From: Deltaproteobacteria bacterium
GTDB lineage: Bacteria; Desulfobacterota; GWC2-55-46; S146-80
Length of the DNA stretch: 38,421 nt
Direction of reading: 5' to 3'
NCBI GenBank assembly: GCA_015492305.1
Contig: WGFJ01000099.1
Coordinates: forward strand, 1 to 38,421
In this document: one piece after another, positions 33,854-38,421 of the stretch
Position numbering within the stretch: the first letter of the stretch is position 1
Layout: every line of letters starts with the position of its first letter
Notes under the pieces: generated by a model
Database searches by the model: none
What the model was told of the DNA's origin: nothing
Seen by the model: the letters and a program-made list of their open reading frames with translations, nothing else
Translations under genes and position numbers: made by a program

Positions 33854-33895
33854 TGGCTATGCGCAACCTTCAGAACCCTTTTTAGAGGAGGAACG

Positions 33896-35356
33896 GTGAA
33901 GCCCTATTCCCTTACCATCCACGAAGCCCACAGGTTGCTCAAAGACGGGGAACTAAGCCCTGAAGAGCTCACAAGGTCTGTCCTGGAAAGGATAGACGAG
34001 GTGGAGGAGAGGATAAAGGCATTCGTCACCATCGACAGGGAAGGGGCCTTAAAGGCAGCAAGGGAAGCAGGGGAAAGATTGAAGAGAGATGAAGGGGTAA
34101 CACCCCTTACAGGTATCCCCATCTCCATAAAGGACATCTTCTGCACCAAAGGGATGGAGACAACATGTTCCTCAAGGATACTCAGGGGCTTTGTCCCACC
34201 CTACGATGCCACGGTGGTGAAGAGGCTCAAAGAGGCAGGGGCTGTCATCGTGGGCAAGAACAACATGGACGAGTTCGCCATGGGCTCATCCACGGAGAAC
34301 TCCGCCTTCCAGATAACGAGAAACCCCTGGGACCTTGAGAGGGTCCCTGGCGGGAGCAGCGGTGGGTCTGCTGCAGCTGTGGCCATCGGAGAGTCCCTTG
34401 CCTCCATAGGGACCGACACAGGGGGGTCCATAAGGCAGCCGGCAGCCCTGTGCGGTGTTGTGGGGCTCAAGCCAACCTACGGTAGGGTCTCGAGATATGG
34501 CATGATCGCCTTCGCCTCCTCCCTCGATCAGGCAGGGCCCATTACAAGGGATGTGGAAGATGCTGCCATACTCCTCGGCATAATAGCAGGCCACGATCCC
34601 CTCGACTCAACCTCGATAGACGAGCCTGTGCCAGACTACCTCGAAGGGATAGGGAGGGGTGTAAAGGGCTTGAAGATAGGTATACCGAAGGAGTACTTCA
34701 TAGAGGGGATGGATAAGGAGGTGGAGGAGGCCGTAAGGGAAGCGGCAAAGACCCTTGAGAAGGAGGGGGCAGTAGTCGAAGAGGTCTCCCTCCCCCACAC
34801 AGAGTATGCCGTTGCCACCTACTACCTTGTTGCCACGGCAGAGGCGAGCTCAAACCTTGCAAGGTACGATGGCGTGAAGTACGGCTACAGGGTGGAAGAC
34901 CCGGAGAACCTCCTTGACATGTACTGCAGGACGAGGGATAAGGGCTTCGGGGCAGAGGTGAAGAGGAGGATCATGCTCGGCACCTATGCCCTCTCTGCAG
35001 GCTACTATGAAGCCTACTACGGCAAGGCCTGCCAGGTGAGGACCCTGATAAAGAGGGACTTCGAGGAGGCCTTCGGGAAGGTGGACATCATACTCACCCC
35101 CACATCCCCGACCCCTGCCTTCAAGGTGGGAGAGAAGATCGACGATCCCCTCAAGATGTACCTTTCCGATGTCTTCACTATACCCTGCAACCTCGCTGGA
35201 CTGCCGGGTCTTGCCCTGCCCTGTGGCTTTACCAGGGGAGGGCTTCCCATAGGGATGCAGTTCATCGGGAGGGCCCTTGACGAGGCCACCATACTGAGGG
35301 CTGCCTATCACTACCAGTCAGTAACAGGATGGCATCTCCTCAAACCCTCCCTCTAA
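33896..35356 (+). CDS. gatA: Asp-tRNA(Asn)/Glu-tRNA(Gln) amidotransferase subunit A
   Basis: GTG 33896 with GAGGAGG 5 bases upstream gives 486 residues starting [15 protein letters not shown]. An ATG in frame at 33794 lies ahead of the promoter. GatA is the amidase that frees ammonia from glutamine for GatB. ISIKDIF (catalytic Lys), the [12 protein letters not shown] amidase signature and [24 protein letters not shown] supply the Ser-cisSer-Lys triad. gatC, which often precedes gatA, is not found in the window, and gatB follows only after two unrelated genes. Confidence 0.97.
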   Translation: MKPYSLTIHEAHRLLKDGELSPEELTRSVLERIDEVEERIKAFVTIDREGALKAAREAGERLKRDEGVTPLTGIPISIKDIFCTKGMETTCSSRILRGFVPPYDATVVKRLKEAGAVIVGKNNMDEFAMGSSTENSAFQITRNPWDLERVPGGSSGGSAAAVAIGESLASIGTDTGGSIRQPAALCGVVGLKPTYGRVSRYGMIAFASSLDQAGPITRDVEDAAILLGIIAGHDPLDSTSIDEPVPDYLEGIGRGVKGLKIGIPKEYFIEGMDKEVEEAVREAAKTLEKEGAVVEEVSLPHTEYAVATYYLVATAEASSNLARYDGVKYGYRVEDPENLLDMYCRTRDKGFGAEVKRRIMLGTYALSAGYYEAYYGKACQVRTLIKRDFEEAFGKVDIILTPTSPTPAFKVGEKIDDPLKMYLSDVFTIPCNLAGLPGLALPCGFTRGGLPIGMQFIGRALDEATILRAAYHYQSVTGWHLLKPSL

Positions 35357-35361
35357 AGGGG

Positions 35362-35393
35362 ACAGGGGGTGATGTTGACTTTACACCCCCTGT
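35362..35393 (+). terminator. strong hairpin just after gatA
   Basis: ACAGGGGGTG pairs perfectly with CACCCCCTGT (10 pairs) around a 12-base loop, 5 bases after the gatA stop. No T-run follows, so it is either a weak terminator or a 3'-end protecting structure. Confidence 0.45.
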
Positions 35394-35433
35394 TAGGTTA
35401 TCCTCAACTCGTATCCACCCATATCACGAACAG

Positions 35434-35781
35434 ATGAAGGACGGCTTGGAACTCATCAAGGAGATCTACAGGAAAAAGGCAGATGAGAGGGAGAGGCTGA
35501 GGAAGAGGGTCCTTGAGGAGGTCTTCAGGGCCATCGACAAACTTTCCCGTGGGGTCCGCTTCGAAGAGGCCTACATCTTCGGTTCAGTAACAAGGCCCTA
35601 TCAGTTCGGCGAGTCTTCGGATATAGACATTGCCTTCAAAGGTCTCGACAGGGATAAGCTCTTTTCAACCATAGGCTTTCTGAGCAATGAGCTCAAAAGG
35701 GATGTGAACGTTGTCCCCATAGAGGACCTCCACTTTAAAGACAAGCTCCTCCGTGAGGGAATAAGGTGGAAGAGAGGTTGA
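35434..35781 (+). CDS. MNT-type minimal nucleotidyltransferase
   Basis: I place the start at ATG 35434 (MKDGLELIKEIYRKK), giving 115 residues. The frame is open back to an ATG at 35329 inside gatA and across the hairpin, which is unlikely to be translated. The beta-polymerase-like signature GSVTRPYQFGESSDIDIAF (GS-x10-DxD) supplies two metal-binding Asp residues. The rest (VNVVPIEDLHFKDKLLREG) is typical of MNT proteins such as MntA, which AMPylate or otherwise regulate a HEPN-type partner. A partner reading frame directly after it looks short and shifted. The ribosome site is poor. Confidence 0.8.
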   Translation: MKDGLELIKEIYRKKADERERLRKRVLEEVFRAIDKLSRGVRFEEAYIFGSVTRPYQFGESSDIDIAFKGLDRDKLFSTIGFLSNELKRDVNVVPIEDLHFKDKLLREGIRWKRG

Positions 35782-35877
35782 AGGTGCTGCTGGCAGAGCT
35801 CGATGATGGAGAGGGTGATCAGGCTCGCTGAAAAGGCAACCACCTTTAAAGAAGAACTACAGAGGCACCTCCAATAA
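35766..35877 (+). pseudogene. possible decayed HEPN-type partner of the nucleotidyltransferase
   Basis: A GTG at 35766 overlapping the MNT stop opens EERLKVLLAELDD, which soon meets a stop. A shifted frame from 35803 reads MMERVIRLAEKATTFKEELQ and stops at 35877. Joined by one frameshift they would look like the first helices of a HEPN/HepT-like protein. The stretch is short, so this is tentative. Confidence 0.25.
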
Positions 35878-35881
35878 GGAC

Positions 35882-35910
35882 TTGATCAAAGGGAAGATAG
35901 TCCCTATGAT
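35882..35910 (+). promoter_or_regulatory. sigma-70 promoter of the lipoprotein-gatB operon
   Basis: TTGATC (35882-35887), a 17-base spacer and TATGAT (35905-35910). The start would be near 35917, 26 bases before ATG 35943 and its GGAGG site. Confidence 0.65.
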
Positions 35911-35942
35911 TTTATTGACGACCTGAACATATGGAGGGAGAA

Positions 35943-36578
35943 ATGCCTGCACAATGGCTCAAAAACAGGCTTCTCATGGCAGCCTTTGTCTCCATCTTCA
36001 CAGTTACCCTCCTTGGTGGCTGTGCCTCAACCGTTGAAGAGCATCCCGGGGCCACCTCAGGGGCAGTCATAGGCGCCGTTGGCGGGGCTGTCCTCGGAGG
36101 TATAATAGGCCATCAGGTGGAGAGGAAGGAAGAGGGCATGATCATCGGTGCCATCCTGGGTGCCCTTGCAGGGGCCACCATAGGTCACTACGCCTACGAT
36201 GTGAAGAGGAGCAGGGCGGAAACGGCAAGCCTCTACTCCTACAAACCCACCTCTGGCCCTCTCATAAGGATAGAGGATGTTGCAGTCATACCCCGGGTCG
36301 TAAGACCGGGTGAGAAGGTTGACCTCCAGGCGACCTATGCTGTACTCCACCCAGATCCAGATGCCCGGATAGGCATAATAGAGATAAGGGAGATAAGGAG
36401 GAACGGCGTCCTCATAGGAAGACCATCGGTCAAGGTGGTAAGGACCGGTGGCACATACACGAGTGTGGTCCCCCTCTTCCTGCCAGCAAATGCCAGGCCA
36501 GGCACGTACACGGTCATAACCACCATCGATGGCGGGATTGCAAGGGACACGAGAGAAACCACCTTCACAGTGGAGTGA
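35943..36578 (+). CDS. glycine-zipper outer-membrane lipoprotein
   Basis: ATG 35943 follows GGAGGGAG directly; the in-frame ATG at 35931 overlaps that site. The 211-residue protein has a signal peptide ending in the lipobox LGGC. A Gly/Ala-rich pair of helices follows (SGAVIGAVGGAVLGGIIGHQ and GMIIGAILGALAGATIGHYA), a glycine-zipper unit that packs in membranes. The remaining 120 residues form a beta-rich domain (VRPGEKVDLQATYAVL ... RPGTYTVITTIDGG). Relatives include SlyB/17-kDa-antigen-like lipoproteins. The exact role is unknown. It starts the transcript that includes gatB, 3 bases downstream. Confidence 0.85.
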   Translation: MPAQWLKNRLLMAAFVSIFTVTLLGGCASTVEEHPGATSGAVIGAVGGAVLGGIIGHQVERKEEGMIIGAILGALAGATIGHYAYDVKRSRAETASLYSYKPTSGPLIRIEDVAVIPRVVRPGEKVDLQATYAVLHPDPDARIGIIEIREIRRNGVLIGRPSVKVVRTGGTYTSVVPLFLPANARPGTYTVITTIDGGIARDTRETTFTVE

Positions 36579-36581
36579 GCC

Positions 36582-38015
36582 ATGGAATTCGAAGCGGTGA
36601 TAGGCCTTGAGATCCACGCCCAGCTCAGGACGGAGTCGAAACTCTTCTGCGGGTGTTCCACAAGGTTCGGGAGCGAGCCCAACACACAGGTATGCCCCGT
36701 CTGTCTGGGCATGCCCGGCGTCCTTCCAGTCCTGAACAGGAGGGCCGTGGAATATGCCCTGAAGATGGCCCTTGCCACTGGCTGCAGGGTAAACACAAAC
36801 AGCAGGTTCGCAAGGAAGAACTACTTCTACCCGGACCTTCCCAAGGGCTACCAGATCTCCCAGTACGAACTCCCCTTGGCCGAGAAGGGAGAGGTCCTCA
36901 TAGAGGTGGAGGGAAGGAGGAAGAGGGTCGGCATAACGAGGATACACCTCGAGGAGGATGCAGGGAAACTGGTCCACGGTGAGGGGGCCGATTCCCGATA
37001 CAGCTTCGTCGACCTCAACAGGGCAGGGGTCCCCCTCATAGAGATCGTCACAGAGCCGGACATAAGGTCCCCTGACGAGGCGGTTGCAACCCTCAAGGCC
37101 CTGAGGGACATACTCCTCTACCTTGAGATCTGCGACTGCAACATGGAGGAGGGGAGCCTGAGGTGCGACGCCAACGTCTCGGTGAGGCCCACAGGGGAGA
37201 CCACCTTCGGCACGAAGACGGAGGTGAAGAACATGAACTCCTTCCGCTTCCTCAGGAACGCCCTGGAGTACGAGATAAAGAGGCAGATAGAGGTGATAGA
37301 GGAAGGGGGCAAGGTGGTCCAGGAAACCAGGCTCTGGGACCCGAGCAGGGGGGTCACCGTCTCCATGAGGGGGAAGGAGGAGGCCCACGACTACAGGTAC
37401 TTCCCTGAACCGGACCTGCTGCCTGTGCCCGTTGAGGAAGGATGGCTCGAGGAGATAAAGGGAGGCCTTCCGGAACTGCCTGCGGAAAAGGCAGAGCGCT
37501 TCGTAAGGGAGTACGGCCTCCCACCCTACGATGCCGGTGTGCTTACCGCCTCAAAGCACCTCGCCCTGTTCTTCGAGGAGTGCGTGCGCCTCTATCCCAA
37601 GCCCAAGGTGGTGAGCAACTGGATCATGAGCGAGGTCCTCAAGGAGCTGAACAGGGAGAACAAGGACATAAAGGACTCATCCCTCACCCCTGATCTGCTC
37701 GCCTCCCTCCTCAAGCTCATAGACGAGGGTGTGATAAGCGGTAAGATAGGGAAGACCGTCTTCGAAGAGGTGTACAGGACAGGGAAGGACCCGAGAAAGG
37801 TGGTCGAAGAGAAGGGCCTCGTCCAGATAGCCGACAGGGATGCCCTCAAGGGGATAGTGGAGGAGGTCTTGAAGACCCATCCCGCCCAGGTGGAGCAGTA
37901 CAGGAAGGGCAAGGAAGGGCTCATAGGGTTCTTCGTCGGACAGGTGATGAAGAAGACCCAGGGCAGGGCAAACCCAAAGGTGGTGAACGAACTGCTGCGG
38001 GAGGCCCTCTCATAG
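36582..38015 (+). CDS. gatB: Asp-tRNA(Asn)/Glu-tRNA(Gln) amidotransferase subunit B
   Basis: GatB binds the misacylated tRNA and activates its side chain for amidation. The 477-residue protein is full length. The N-terminal [69 protein letters not shown] and [16 protein letters not shown] blocks define the catalytic cradle. The last 150 residues form the YqeY-like tail. The ATG lies 3 bases after the lipoprotein stop, with GGAGTGA upstream. Confidence 0.98.
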   Translation: MEFEAVIGLEIHAQLRTESKLFCGCSTRFGSEPNTQVCPVCLGMPGVLPVLNRRAVEYALKMALATGCRVNTNSRFARKNYFYPDLPKGYQISQYELPLAEKGEVLIEVEGRRKRVGITRIHLEEDAGKLVHGEGADSRYSFVDLNRAGVPLIEIVTEPDIRSPDEAVATLKALRDILLYLEICDCNMEEGSLRCDANVSVRPTGETTFGTKTEVKNMNSFRFLRNALEYEIKRQIEVIEEGGKVVQETRLWDPSRGVTVSMRGKEEAHDYRYFPEPDLLPVPVEEGWLEEIKGGLPELPAEKAERFVREYGLPPYDAGVLTASKHLALFFEECVRLYPKPKVVSNWIMSEVLKELNRENKDIKDSSLTPDLLASLLKLIDEGVISGKIGKTVFEEVYRTGKDPRKVVEEKGLVQIADRDALKGIVEEVLKTHPAQVEQYRKGKEGLIGFFVGQVMKKTQGRANPKVVNELLREALS

Positions 38016-38022
38016 GGTCTCG

Positions 38023-38421
38023 ATGAAGGGCTCCGCAGGTACAAGGCTCCTCAAACTCCTCCTCGCAGTCCTCATCCTCATCACCCTCATCTTCCTCTCC
38101 CTCCCTTACCTCATAGATATCAAAGGGCTCAAGGCCTACTACCTCTCGAGGATCGAGGAGGAGACGGGCATGGGGGTGGAGGTCGAAGACCTCACCATCT
38201 CCCTCCTTCCGGCAGGCCTGAAGGCAAGGGGCGTAAAGCTCTACCCGGACAGGGAGAGGAAGGAACCCTGGATGGAGTCGGACTCCCTCTCCATCTCCCT
38301 CTACATCCTCCCCCTCCTTAAGAAGGAGATCAGGGTGAAGGAGGTGAGGGTGAAGGGGCCGAAGGTAGATACCACCGCAATGAGGAGGGGGAAAGGCGGA
38401 AAGGGAGGGGCCTCCACCGGG
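38023..38421 (+). CDS. AsmA-like membrane-anchored protein, N-terminal part (cut by window edge)
   Basis: ATG 38023 begins 7 bases after the gatB stop; the frame is open to the right edge, 133 codons. One membrane helix (LLKLLLAVLILITLIFLSLP) is followed by LKAYYLSRIEEETGMGVEVE and the beta-strand pattern SLLPAGLKARGVKLYPD / ESDSLSISLYILPLLKKEI. These fit the start of AsmA/DUF748-type proteins that move or organise phospholipid between membranes. The decisive C-terminal part is missing. Confidence 0.75.
   Translation, partial: MKGSAGTRLLKLLLAVLILITLIFLSLPYLIDIKGLKAYYLSRIEEETGMGVEVEDLTISLLPAGLKARGVKLYPDRERKEPWMESDSLSISLYILPLLKKEIRVKEVRVKGPKVDTTAMRRGKGGKGGASTG

Noticed and set aside
33794-33895. 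N-terminal extension of gatA from ATG 33794
   Set aside because: It contains the promoter, and the extra residues do not match GatA. GTG 33896 has a strong ribosome site.
36057-37388. 443-codon minus-strand frame opposite the lipoprotein gene and gatB
   Set aside because: Despite its length it is a shadow of gatB and the lipoprotein. It has no motif and spans the junction of two real genes.

Overview
The window looks like ordinary chromosome of a free-living, probably thermophilic anaerobic or microaerophilic bacterium. Arg is mostly AGG/AGA, Ile ATA is frequent, and genes are packed into long operons with 1-8 base overlaps and strong GGAGG ribosome sites. There is no phage, transposon or CRISPR. 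I cannot place the organism by sequence alone. A Nitrospirota or deep-branching Desulfobacterota-like lineage would fit, but this is a guess.

Region 1 (1-14358, minus strand) is the accessory, respiratory part. A two-component system (dCache/HAMP/PAS sensor kinase and NtrC-type response regulator) is followed by a textbook sigma-54 promoter (10536-10551). Two 17-base palindromes of the form TGGYAA-N5-TTACCA lie upstream of it, 32 bases apart centre to centre. The promoter drives a run of co-directional genes: a plastocyanin-like copper protein, two di-haem cytochrome c peroxidase-family proteins, a Tat-exported Rieske subunit and an AioA/IdrA-family molybdopterin oxidoreductase. The run continues with a HEAT-repeat protein, a double-UspA/PCP_red fusion and a radical SAM enzyme cut by the window edge. 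A Mo subunit, a Rieske subunit and two di-haem peroxidases are the diagnostic gene content of the dissimilatory iodate reductase cluster idrABP1P2. Here the order is reversed (P-P-B-A), and an apparently dedicated electron carrier, regulator and extra downstream genes are added. This is the most interesting system in the window.

Region 2 (14440-24675, plus strand) starts with tRNA-Phe, a small membrane protein, a PA2779-family protein and a TPR lipoprotein. A housekeeping/stress operon follows: galU, hsp20, lon, thiL, a minimal chemosensory trio (receptor, CheW, CheA) and larB.

Region 3 (33701-24678, minus strand) is a 13-gene operon that starts from a good sigma-70 promoter. It reads asd, truA, ndk, rlmN, mtnP, pfkB-type kinase, TPR lipoprotein, RodZ-like protein, purine nucleoside phosphorylase, cdd, FmdB-type zinc ribbon, phosphoglycerate mutase-like phosphatase and cobO. 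Nucleoside salvage, RNA modification and cobalamin adenosylation are combined.

Region 4 (33825-38421, plus strand) holds gatA, a small MNT-type nucleotidyltransferase with a possible broken partner, a glycine-zipper lipoprotein with its own promoter, gatB and the start of an AsmA-like protein. gatC is not in the window. No gene-free stretch exceeds 300 bases.
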